Assembly: GCA_016110215.1 (NCBI GenBank)
Contig: JADWQD010000006.1
Span: 1,426,001 to 1,490,000 of the forward strand
DNA length: 64,000 nucleotides
Reading direction: 5' to 3'
Source: Capronia americana
Taxonomy: Eukaryota > Ascomycota > Eurotiomycetes > Chaetothyriales > Herpotrichiellaceae
Shown here: positions 8,259 to 18,909 of the stretch, one piece after another
Layout: each line of letters opens with the position of its first letter
Numbering within the stretch: position 1 is the first letter of the stretch
Position numbers and translations under genes: made by a program
Notes under the pieces: generated by a model
Databases searched by the model: none
What the model saw: only the letters and a program-made list of their open reading frames with translations
What the model was told of the DNA's origin: nothing

Positions 8259-11200
8259 ATGAGACTTTCCGTACGCCTGGCATATTGCTCGCTCCTCCCT
8301 TTCCGGTCCTTCGTGCCTCTCGCATTCCGTCCTCGGCCGTTATCAAAATCGCTAGCCGCCCCCGCTCGAATTCCGCAAGTCACGCCCGTTCGATCGTACG
8401 CTACAGCCATGAATTCCGCGAAAAGGATAATAGATGACTTGGAGAAGCCCGATCTTGACGACAGATCGTACCGAGTCATCGAGCTGTCAAACAAGCTCGA
8501 GGCGCTGCTCGTTCACGATGCTCAGACGGACAAAGCCAGCGCGAGTCTCAATGTTAACGTTGGCAATTTTTCAGACGAAGAGGACATGCCCGGCATGGCT
8601 CACGCAGTCGAGCACCTCCTCTTCATGGGCACGGAGAAGGTGCGCCACCAGTCCTCTCGTGGCGGTCTCATGTTCCCATGCTGACTGCGATATAGTATCC
8701 GGTAGAAAATGAATACAGCTCGTACCTTTCCTCAAATGCCGGTCACTCCAACGCCTACACGGCTGCAACTCAGACGAACTATTTCTTCGAATGCGCCGCC
8801 CAGCACGAATCAAATGAGAAGCTCACTAATGGGACCGGTGCGGCCGCAGTGAACGGGACATTGACGGGGCCTTTGTATGGGGCTCTAGATCGGTTTGCGC
8901 AGTTCTTCGTCAAGCCCCTCTTCCTTGAGAACACTCTCGATAGAGAGCTAAGAGCAGTGGACTCGGAGAACAAGAAGAACCTGCAAAGTGATGGATGGAG
9001 ACTGTCTCAGCTGGCAAAATCACTTTCAAACCCTCATCACCCATACCACCACTTCTCCACAGGGAATCTGCAGACTCTGAGAGACGAGCCTGAGAAGCGA
9101 GGTGTCAAGATTCGGGATGAGTTCATCCGGTTCTATGAGCGACATTACTCTGCGAACAGGATGAAACTTGTCGTCCTGGGCCGTGAGTCTCTCGACGAAC
9201 TTGAGAGCTGGGTGGTAGAACTCTTCTCTGAGGTCAAGAACCAAAATCTGTCTCAGAACCGGTGGGATGGCATTGAGATGTTGACCAAAGACCAGCTTTC
9301 GACCGAAGTCTACGCAAAACCCGTCATGGAATCTCGATCCCTGGAGATCAGCTTTCCCTGGCAGGATGAAGAGGAGATGTTCGAGACCCAACCTGCAAGA
9401 TACATCAGTCACTTGATTGGCCACGAGGGTCCCGGTAGTATTCTTGCATATCTCAAGGAACGAGGTCTAGCTCAGACTCTATCGGCCGGTTACCATCCTG
9501 TCTGCCCGGGATCGGCTTTCTTCGAGATCGAGGTCGGTCTAACGCCTGACGGGCTCAAAAATTACCATGAGATTGTCAAGATCGTCTTCAAGTACATCGG
9601 AATGATGAAGGCGAATCCTCCAGTTGAATGGATGCACCAGGAGATGAAGAATATGGCTGAGGTCGACTTTAAATTCCGCCAGAAATCCCCTGCCAGTCGA
9701 TTCACGAGTGCCACCAGCAGTGTGATGCAGAAGAACGGGTTGCCCCGCAACTGGCTGTTGAGCAGCACCAGCAAGTTCAGGAAATTCGACGCTCAGGCTA
9801 TTGTTCAAGCCATGCAATACCTTCGCGAGGACAACTTTAGGCTCATGGTTGTCTCACAAGATTATCCTGGCAATTGGGACCAGAAAGAGCGATGGTACGG
9901 CACAGAGTACAAGGTTGAGAGGGTGCCTGCCGATGTCCTGTCTGAGGTACGAAAGGCCTTGTCCAACCAGGAGTCAGACAGAATTCCAGACTTGCATCTT
10001 CCGCACAAGAATGAATTCATCCCTACCAACTTGGACGTGGAGAAGACCGAAGTCAAGGAACCTGCAAAAGCACCCAAGCTGCTTCAGAATGATGACAAGC
10101 TCCGCCTGTGGTGGAAGAAGGACGATACTTTCTGGGTGCCAAAGGCGAACCTGAACATCAAAATCCGAAACGCAGTCACATATGCCAACCCGGCAAACTA
10201 TGTCAAGACGAACCTGTTTATCAGTTTGGTTAAGGATGCTCTTTCAAGCTATTCCTACGACGCTGAGATATCGGGACTGGCTTACGGAATTGGGGCAAAC
10301 ATGCTCGGCTTCGATATAAGCGTGCACGGATATAATGACAAAATGGCAGTGTTGTTGGAGAAGATTTTGACCACGGTAAGGTCTCTCGAGATCAGACCGG
10401 ACCGTTTCGACATTATCAAGGAGCGGACGGCGAGGAAGTACAAGAACTGGGCATACCAGCAACCATACTACCAAATCGGGGATTACACCAGATGGTTATT
10501 GAATGAACGGTCATGGATGAATGATACCTACGCCAAGGAGCTCCCACACATCACTGTTGAAGATCTCCGAGTGTTTGTTTCGGAGTTGCTGCAACAGGCT
10601 CATATCGAGGTGCTGGCACATGGCAACTTGTACAAAGAAGAGGTGAAGAAGATTGGCCACCTGATCGAATCGACACTCAAACCGCGAGCGCTGCCTCCGT
10701 CCGAGTGGCTCTTGCGGAGAAACGTGATTGTACCAGAAGGAAGCAATTTCATCTACAAGCAGAAATTGGGCGACCCAGCCAATGTCAACCATGCTATCGA
10801 GTACTATTTGGACATTGGGCATGTTATGGACCTCGACCTCCGGGCGAAGGCGCAGCTCTTCGGCCAAATGACCGATGAGCCCGCTTTTGACCAACTGCGA
10901 ACCAAGGAGCAGCTTGGTTATGTTGTGTGGAGTGGAGTGCGACCCGCGGCCGTGACGATGGGGTATCGGGTCCTTATTCAGAGCGAGCGAGACCCGGACT
11001 ACCTGGAATCACGCATCAATTCCTTTTTGCTCAAGTTCCGGTCGGATCTTGAGCTGATGTCGGATGAAGATTTTGAGGGCCATAAGCGCAGTCTCATCAA
11101 CAAGAGATTGGAGAAGCTCAAGAACCTTGACTTTGAGACCAATCGTCTGTGGGCCTACATCAGCGGCGAATACCTCAATTTCTACCAAGTCGATCGGGAT

Positions 11201-11743
11201 GTTGGCATCATCCGCCAGTTAACCAAGGACGACATGAAACAGTTTTATGAACAATACATTGACCCAGAGTCGCCTAGACGAAGAAAGGTGTCAATTCATC
11301 TTGAGGCTCAAGCATCGAGCGAGGTGCCTGAGGTCTCACCAGCAGAACGGAGAGAACAGTTTGTGGGTCTCTTCGGACAAGTCCTTGGCTCTTTAGGTGT
11401 CGATGTGGACGAAGCAAGGCTAAAGGGCCAGTTGGAAAACATCGAATTGACCAACGAGCCACAGCTCTTGGAGGCGACCAAGCAGTACATCGGTACATCG
11501 GTTCCAGCCTCCAAGACCGAAGAGGTCTTGGGCCAGCTGAAGGAAGCAGTCCCTCAGATCCAAATGGCGCTGAAGATCAAGACTGCCGAGTCGTCAAAAG
11601 ACCCCAACGAGGTGGCAGCCAAGTTGCCGACCCCCGTGATCATCAAAGACGCCGCTAAATGGAAAGCTGGCTTGGAGGTAACAAGGGGCCCAGTCCCGGT
11701 GGAAGACGTGCAAGACTTTGAGGATCTCGAGTCCAAGCTGTGA
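8259..11743 (+). CDS. Insulin-degrading enzyme / Ste23-type M16 metallopeptidase
   Basis: Zinc metallopeptidase (inverzincin, M16A) that degrades small amyloidogenic peptides and, in yeast, helps mature a-factor. Exons 8259-8639 and 8696-11743 (intron 56 bp), 1142 aa. The inverted zinc site HAVEH is at residues 115-119, followed by LLFMGTEK. The downstream glutamate site is in DRELRAVDSENKKN. The C-half has the conserved RTKEQLGYVVWSG and RRKVSIH. The first 50 residues are Arg/Ser/Leu-rich with no acidic residue, like a mitochondrial presequence. A second in-frame Met at residue 51 (MNSAKRII) gives the usual cytosolic start. The last residues are EDLESKL, a peroxisomal PTS1. The first ATG was chosen because the presequence is open and similar to that of other IDEs. 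Confidence 0.95.
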
Positions 11744-12507
11744 GTGAGACTATGTCATGGAAGCTGCGACTGGGCTGGGGAGGCTATAGATTAGAAAGAG
11801 GTTAAGGCTATGGCCGTGCATCGAAGCGACGGCGTTGTTGGCAAAAGTCATAAAATGTGTCTGTACAGTAGACCATAGATGTTTCAAGAAGGCTGAGCTA
11901 ATAAAACATCAAATTCTAGCGCCAAATGTCCGGAGTTCTCATTCATTTTTCAAGCCGGCTAGGGTTGTGGTCACAGCCGGACCTCATCTGCGTTGTCGCT
12001 GTTGGTCCTTGGAACGCACCGTTTATTTATTATTCTCAAGCTGAACTCGACTAAGTTGCGCTTCTCAAAGCTTCTAGCAACACTGGATAGACTTACTTTT
12101 CAAGATCGTCCGGGAAGTTCTTATGATTCGCTGGAATGATGATTTTCAAACTTTTGCACAATATAGGTCGGCCGCAAGACTCACGTCAAGGATGTGGTTC
12201 TCAATTACGCCTACTTCTGCTGTTCGCAAGATTGAACTGCAAGATGAAATCAGAAGGGTTATTTGTGACTTTGCGTTCGGCCGCTGTCATGAAACCAGCC
12301 CTTGGTACAACTGTTGGAACGCCATAGCAGGGAGAGATATTTGTTCCATTTGGAGGCGAAATGTTTTGAGATGAGTATTTGGTGGTGCGTGGGCAATCGA
12401 ATCCTCGAAACCCACCCTAACTTCAAAACGACGTGTCACTATCGCATAGTTCTGCCTCTTCTTCCACGAAATGCTATTGATAGCGAAGAAGAAGGTTCAT
12501 TCCCCTA
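11744..12507. other. Convergent intergenic region, IDE / alcohol dehydrogenase
   Basis: 764 bp between two convergent stop codons, moderately AT-rich. Short frames such as 12123-12374 show no domain. Nothing else seen. Confidence 0.55.
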
Positions 12508-13756
12508 CTAAATGCGTGAACTCAACTTTTCCCACAAGAGGACTGGTTTGATGGTCTTTCTTTTACGCATGTCATCGATAGCTTCGTTGACTTCGGTATA
12601 TTGATACCTCTTGATCAGACGATCTAATGGCAGACGTCCTTGTTCCCACCAAGTCACCATGGCTGGGATAAGCTGTGTATCGACTGTCAGATCTTAGTGT
12701 GCTTGGGGGACGTCAACATTGGTCACTCACCACTTCGGGAACCGACGAGCCCAAACAAGACCCAATATAGCTCTTTCCTGATCGGAGAATTGCAGCAGGT
12801 TCGAGGGCAATCTTATGATCTCGAGGAGCAGCACCGACAGTGGCAGAGACTCCGGTCGAGCCTGTTGTGGCGATCATGAGTTCGATAACTTCGACGATGC
12901 CGGTTGTGTCCATTGCATAGTCAACACCCTCGCTGTCTGTGAGGCGGTCGATCTCCCGAGCGACATCCATGCTCGATGAATTGATCGTGTGGGTGGCACC
13001 AAACTCCTTTGCTAGGTCGAGTCTTGAGTCATCGATGTCGATGGCAATAATTCTGGTTGCTGGAGTACAATTTGCTGCAATGGCCACCGCAGCGAGCCCC
13101 ACTGTCCCCCCTCCCCCATAGATGGCAACGGACGACCCAATTCTAGGCTTCAAGATATTCAGGATTGTACCCGCACCTGTCTGGACACCACAGCCGAGAC
13201 AACAAAGAATGTCCAAAGGTAGAGATTTGTCGACCTTGACCGCGCAAACGCCCTTCACGATCGACCGACTGGCGAAAGATGACTGACCGAAATAGGGCGA
13301 AGCGACCGGCTGGCCTTTGAGGGAGAAAGTCTTGGTGCCATCGAGTCTCTGTCCTCCAAATGTCAAGGCCGACCAGTATTTGCAATACGAGGATTGATTT
13401 CGCCGACAGGGGCCGCAAGTGCCGCACGAGCTGAAGGTGAGTACGACATGGTCCCCTTCCTCAACATGTTTGACCGTGCTGCCAACTTTCTCAACCACGC
13501 CGGCACCTTCGTGGCCGTAGACTGCGGGTGGAGATGGAGGTCTTATCCCCTGTACAGCGTCAGCTTAGACATCCAGAAACTTGCAACGGGGACTGACTCT
13601 GATACTGGCGATGTCGGTGTGGCATACACCGGTGGCGACCATGCGCACGATGATCTCGTCGTCACGCAATTCACCCGCAAGTTCAACCTCTTCCACCTCA
13701 AGCGGTTGATTGACATTGTGCAGCACCAAAGCTGTAGCTTTGCCGAGAGCACCCAT
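12508..13756 (-). CDS. Zinc-dependent (aryl/benzyl) alcohol dehydrogenase
   Basis: Medium-chain NAD(P)-dependent alcohol dehydrogenase interconverting a primary alcohol and aldehyde; the closest family look is aryl/benzyl-alcohol dehydrogenase. Three exons on the minus strand: 13598-13756, 12731-13549 and 12508-12672, 380 aa. The catalytic zinc ligands are in GVCHTD and GHEGAGVVEKVG. The structural zinc site is C-x2-C-x2-C-x7-C in CGTCGPCRRNQSSYC. The cofactor loop is AIYGGGGTVGLAAVAIA, with Asp after the strand IIAIDIDDS suggesting NAD. Exon 1 ends at an unusual GTCAGT donor. Divergent from the Dal5-type transporter with a shared 471-bp promoter rich in CGGAT, and followed in the cluster by an aldehyde dehydrogenase. 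Oxidation of a benzylic or hydroxy-acid substrate is inference. Confidence 0.9.
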
Positions 13757-14227
13757 GACCTAGCACTGAATCGACCTACGCCCTTTTACTAGTCTTCAGG
13801 TCGTATTGTAGAACTTACACCGTTTATACCGCCAGAGGATCCCAAGGCTTCTGGGAGGGATGAAAACAAGCATACTTTGCTATTTAGACGCGACGACGGA
13901 AAGTTCGTGTGGGGAAACGCGAGAGCTGTTGACTGGTCCCACCTGCTTCAGTCTTGTTTTGAGGTTTGGAAGCTTCCGCTTCTCCAGTCTAACGGAGGGA
14001 TCGAGCGGATAGTTGGTGCGGATAATTGACAGCACGGAGAACGAAGGGGCGGATGTGGTGTCGGCGGATGAGGTGTTCGGCGGATGGCGGGAATCTGCGG
14101 GTTCGCGAATGCTGGGGAATATACGGAGAGCTCGCTAGGCCAGACTATTGACGCCTTCTTCTGAGCATTTAAAAATGGTTCAAAGGGACCCCTTGAGCAG
14201 GCATGTTCGAGTTCGACATTTGCAAAG
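13757..14227. promoter_or_regulatory. Divergent promoter with five CGGAT pentamers
   Basis: The 471-bp divergent promoter of the alcohol dehydrogenase and MFS genes has CGGAT at 14006, 14019, 14050, 14065 and 14081, all on the plus strand within 80 bp. The last three are embedded in a loose repeat of GCGGATG followed by GGTGT-type sequence. CGG half-sites are what Zn2Cys6 proteins bind, and two such proteins are encoded in the cluster. The link is inference. Confidence 0.5.
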
Positions 14228-15917
14228 ATGGCTTCCCACGAGACCAAAATCGAAGATCAAAAGATCGAAATGGAGTTCGCGCAGACGCATGAGAATCCAA
14301 TGCTCAAGGCAGAGGAAGGTGTCCATGCAGCTGCTGAGCAGGGACACACTGCTACAGATCAGTAAGTCGAACTTGAAATTCGTGGTTGTATCACCCATAT
14401 TGAGACAACCTTTCTATACAGATTCGGGAATCCCCTTGTCGTTTTCGACAAGGCTGCTGAAAGACGTCTGCGTCTGAAGATCGACTTCTGCATCATCCCG
14501 ACAGTCTCAATTCTATATCTTTTCTGTTTCATTGATCGTGCCAACGTTGGTCAGTAAAATGACAAGTGTCCACTCCTTCAAGGAGTCCTCAGTCAAGGCT
14601 CAATGCTGATGATTCGAAACTTCAGGCAACGCCAGGCTAGCCGGTCTGGAGAAGGACCTCAACATGCACGGCTACGACTACAACCTGGTTTTGACTGCAT
14701 TCTACATCAGTTACATCGTCTTCGAGCTACCGTGTAACATGGCATGCAAGGCCATAGGTCCTGGCTGGTTTATCCCTGCCATTTCTTTGGCCTTTGGTAT
14801 CATTTCCATCGGTATGGCTTTCGTCCAAGACATGGCATCTGCGGCTGGTGTGCGCTTCCTTCTTGGTATTGCAGAGGCAGGCATGCTTCCCGGAATCGCA
14901 TACTACATGTGTCGCTGGTACCGCCGCAGCGAGCTAGTCTTCCGTCTGTCTCTGTATATCGTCATGTCCCCGATGGCTGGGGCCTTTGGAGGGCTACTCG
15001 CATCTGCCATACTTACGCTTGACAGTTTTGGCAGCCTTCGGGACTGGAGGATGATCTTCGCCATCGAGGGAATCATCACTTGCCTCCTCTCCTTGATTGC
15101 ATTTTTCACGCTCACCGATCGGCCGGAAACTGCAAGGTGGCTTACAGCCGAAGAAAAGGATCTTGCCATTGCTCGAGTCAAGTCGGAGCGAATCGGAACC
15201 ACCGAGATTCTCGACAAGATGGATATGCCAAAAATCCTTCGCGGGATCCGAAACCCAGTGACCATTGGAACAGCCTTGATCTTCCTCCTGGACTGTGTGA
15301 CTGTCCAAGGCTTGGCCTTTTTCGCCCCGACCATTGTCAAGACGATTTATCCGGACGAGACGGTGGTCTATCAACAACTTCGCACGGTCCCGCCGTACGT
15401 TGTCGCTGCGGCTTTCGTCGTCTTCTTCGCCGGCTTATCCTGGCGGTTTGATCGACGCCTGATCTTTATGATAAGTCCTGCACCTATCATGATGACCGGC
15501 TATGTCATGTTTCTGGCGACCGACAACCCTCAGGTCCGGTATGGCGCCACCTTCCTCATTGCCATCGGCGCCTTCCCATACTCGCCGCTTTGCAACGCCT
15601 TGGCTTCCGCCAATGTCGTCTCAGACACGGCACGATCTTCTGCCATTGGTATGGTAGTCATGTTCGGCAATATCGGAGGACTCATTTCGACCTGGTCATA
15701 TCTGCCATTCGATGGACCCGACTACCATATCGGCAACGGCCTCAATCTGGCTACTGCGTCAGGAATCTTTGTGATTTCCATTGTGCTCCTGATCTGGTTA
15801 AGAGCCAATAACAAACAAAGGGAAAAGAGAGACGTCGAGGCCGAGTTGACAGGGTTGTCAGTCAAGCAGGTCCAAGACCTTGACTGGAAGCATCCTGCGT
15901 TCAGGTGGCAGTCTTGA
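14228..15917 (+). CDS. MFS transporter, Dal5/allantoate permease (ACS) family
   Basis: Proton-driven plasma-membrane importer of the anion:cation symporter family, which in fungi carries allantoate, nicotinate, tartrate and various organic or aromatic acids. Exons 14228-14361, 14422-14549 and 14626-15917, 517 aa. The N-terminal 60 residues are polar. Then KIDFCIIPTVSILYLFCFIDRANVGNARL is TM1 with the family DR-x-N-x-GNAR motif split by intron 2. RFLLGIAEAGMLPGIAYYMCRWY is the conserved TM4 stretch with the R-E-x-x-G pattern. Ten further hydrophobic segments run to ISIVLLIWLRANN. The C-terminal LDWKHPAFRW is typical of the family. Shares the CGGAT-rich promoter with the alcohol dehydrogenase, so the cargo is probably the cluster substrate (inference). 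Confidence 0.92.
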
Positions 15918-16790
15918 CATCCGACGAGGTCGTCATCCGGGCAGCACAGCCAGAGAATTGAACTGAAGATCGAGAGAATCTTCCCTTTGTGGCCCAATCT
16001 CGAAAACATGTTTGATTGCATTCGTTGGTACCCAACAATTGAAACCGCAACAGGTCAGCCAGCCTCTGCCTTCATTGCTATGATCGGACAGATTGTCCCA
16101 ACCGGATGGCTGTATTTATCTCGGAAGTAGATATGATTCTGATACAGAAACAATCACATCAAGATTCTTCATCTGTGCAGCACGAACTGTGCTTCTTTCG
16201 ATTCTCCCCAGTGTAATGCCTAGCCACACACTATTATCTGTAAGGAGGCAGTCACCGCAAGAGTCAAGTAGTATTACCTATAAATCTGTATTCGTGTGGT
16301 CAACTGGGCTCATAGTTTCGGTTTAGAGTCTTGTTCATATATCCGATCTGAGAAATAAAAATCGGCGATACGGTGTTGCTCGCTTCCGCCCTCAGTCTTG
16401 CCCTGCTCCCGCCGCTCCGTCCCACGGAAATCTGGTGCGAGGGTTTCCGCCCCAGATTGGGCTTCACATTGCCGCCTCATCAGCCTGAAATCACTCCGCT
16501 CCTCCGGTCGCGATTCGCAACAGGGTCGGCGTGTTCGCTTTCCAATTGGTTGTGATGAGCACAATTACTGCGAATCGTGCCAAAGATGGGAACCAGCATT
16601 CAGCAAGTTCTAGGTTGGGACTCTGGCGTCCGCGGCGATTGGCGATTGGGGCACTGTACTCGGTATCCTAGCCTGGTCCTGTTCAACTTGAAATAGACGA
16701 TTGCTGCCGTCAATCTTTGTATCTCCTATGCACACTACAGTTTTGTTTTAGGGGGTAGCAATATTCTTTTTTGGGAGCATACTTAGGATC
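15918..16790. other. Intergenic region, MFS / aldehyde dehydrogenase
   Basis: 873 bp between same-strand genes. One CGGAT equivalent (ATCCG) near 16340. Open frames at 16093-16613 are short and domain-free. No gene seen. Confidence 0.55.
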
Positions 16791-18573
16791 ATGTTGAATC
16801 TCAAGGATGCCTCGTTGCTTCGCGACAGCGCCTTTATTGACGGCAGCTTCGGTACCAAATCCGAAGTTGGTGAAGCATTTGACGTTGTCAGTAAGTGTCC
16901 TGATATTGAAAGACGACTTGGTTGTGTAATATAGGATATCCACTAACCAGCACATTCCAAGATCCCGCTACTTCAAAAACAATAGTTCAGCTGCCGGATC
17001 TTGACGAAAAACAATGCTTGACGGCTATCGAGTCCGCTGCCAGAGTAGCTCCCGAGCTCTGGAGGATATCTGCAGCAACCAGGGCGGCACTGTTGCATAA
17101 GTGGTACACGCTCGTTCTAGATAATGCCGATGATCTCGCAGCAATAGTCACGGCAGAAAATGGCAAACCCCTCGCCGAGGCTCGTGGCGAGGTGGTGTAT
17201 TCTGCCGGGTTTCTGCGCTGGTACGGAGAGGAAGCCACCAGGATCGAAGGAACCGTAAGTTTTGGTGGCGCCATGTTTGTTCAGGAAGGATCGTACAGTA
17301 CCTTATTGACCCTCGATTCTCCAGACGTGTCAAGCATCAGACCCATCGAACAGAATCATAACAATCAAGCAACCTGTCGGCGTGGTGGGAATTATCACAC
17401 CGTGGAACTTTCCAGCCGCCATGATCACACGCAAGGTTGGTGCCGCATTGGCGGCTGGCTGCCCAACGATTGTGAAACCAGCCCCCGAGACACCACTGAC
17501 AGCACTGGCTCTTGCCGAACTTGCCAGACGTGCAGGAGTTCCGGCAGGAGCGCTGAATATTGTGACCACCCGCAAGAACACCACACGAGTTGGGCGTCTA
17601 CTGACCCAGCATCCCAGTATACGTAAGTTTTCATTTACCGGGTCTACTGCCGTTGGGAAGGTACTGGCGGCCCAGTGCTGCTCTACGATCAAACGCACTA
17701 GCCTCGAGCTCGGGGGAAACGCACCATTCATTGTCTTCAACGACGCTGATAAGGAACTGGCTGTTTCTGCAATCATGGCCTGCAAATTTCGCAACGCCGG
17801 ACAGACATGCATCTCGGCAAATCGAGTCTACGTTCAAGCGGGCGTGTATGAGGAGCTGGCGGAGCTTCTGCTGTCCAAGGTCAAGGCACTCCGGCTTGGT
17901 AACGGCGCAGACCCCGACACGACCCTTGGACCATTGATCACACCTGCGGCGGTGGACAAAGTCGTGACACTAATCGAGGATGCTGTCCAGCATGGGGCTC
18001 GACTCAGATTTGGTGGGAAGCCTGCGACCTCGGTGGGAGAGCGGTACATGGAGCCAACCATACTGGAAAACGTTACGGCCGCAGCTCGATGCGCGAGGGA
18101 AGAGATCTTCGGCCCCGTCATCGCTTTGGCCAGATTCGAGGATGAGCAAGAAGTCGTACGGCTAGCAAATGACACAACATACGGTCTTGTGAGCTACCTG
18201 TTTACTCGAGACTTGTCGACAGCTTGGAGAGTTGCTGAGCGTCTTGAGTCAGGCATGGTGAGTGATGGTCTTGTGTTGTTAATCTCTCCTGATGAGCGCT
18301 GGACTGAATAACTGTCACAACAGGTCGGAATCAACGAAGGGTCTATAAGCGATGTCCTCCTCCCTTTCGGAGGAATCAAAGAGAGCGGGCAGGGCAAAGA
18401 GGTTTGTCTCATGGCTTTTCGCACTTGGAATATGTCTTGCTGACCATCCATCTCTGGCAGGGATCGAAGCTTGGAATTGAGGAATATCTGAATGTATGCC
18501 CCTCAAAGATCCCAGTAATTGCCTCGCACCGACTAATTCCCTTCAGATCAAGAGCATTACCCTGAAATTCTGA
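16791..18573 (+). CDS. NAD(P)-dependent aldehyde dehydrogenase, succinate-semialdehyde dehydrogenase type
   Basis: Oxidises an aldehyde to the acid. The family includes succinate-semialdehyde and aryl-aldehyde dehydrogenases. Six exons: 16791-16890, 16962-17254, 17325-18257, 18324-18401, 18461-18493, 18547-18573; 487 aa. FDVVNPAT spans the first junction and RIEGT the second. Cofactor and catalytic motifs are ITPWNFPAAMITRK, FTGSTAVGK, catalytic Glu259 in LELGGNAPF and catalytic Cys293 in NAGQTCISANR. EEIFGPVIALARF and the C-terminal KESGQGKEGSKLGIEEYL follow, the latter normal for GabD-like enzymes. It lies between the transporter and the first regulator and would take the product of the alcohol dehydrogenase. 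Benzaldehyde-type or succinate semialdehyde substrates are both possible. Confidence 0.93.
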
Positions 18574-18909
18574 TTAATGGGTCTCTGCAAACTCATGCAG
18601 CTGTTCGCCATAAGTGATTTGGAAGAGATCGAGACGTTCCAAAGGAGAGGTCTCGATCGGACAAGATCTCATTACCAAATTCACCACCCACGGAGCTTTG
18701 GTCGCTGCTTTGGTAGCTACGAAGAACTGTTGAGCATTTGAAGATCTGAAGTCCACGTGCACCTGAACCTGGATTGTCAAACAGTATTCCGCACTTGGAA
18801 GACGACTCAAAACATCTCAGGTCGTATCGTTGCAAAGTCGACCACGCAAGGGAAGTCGGAGACGAGACATTGGTCGGCCGGTTGTCGCGCTTGACGCGGT
18901 TGTGCGATT
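18574..18909. other. Convergent intergenic region, ALDH / regulator 1
   Basis: 336 bp between convergent stops. No gene or repeat seen. Confidence 0.55.
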
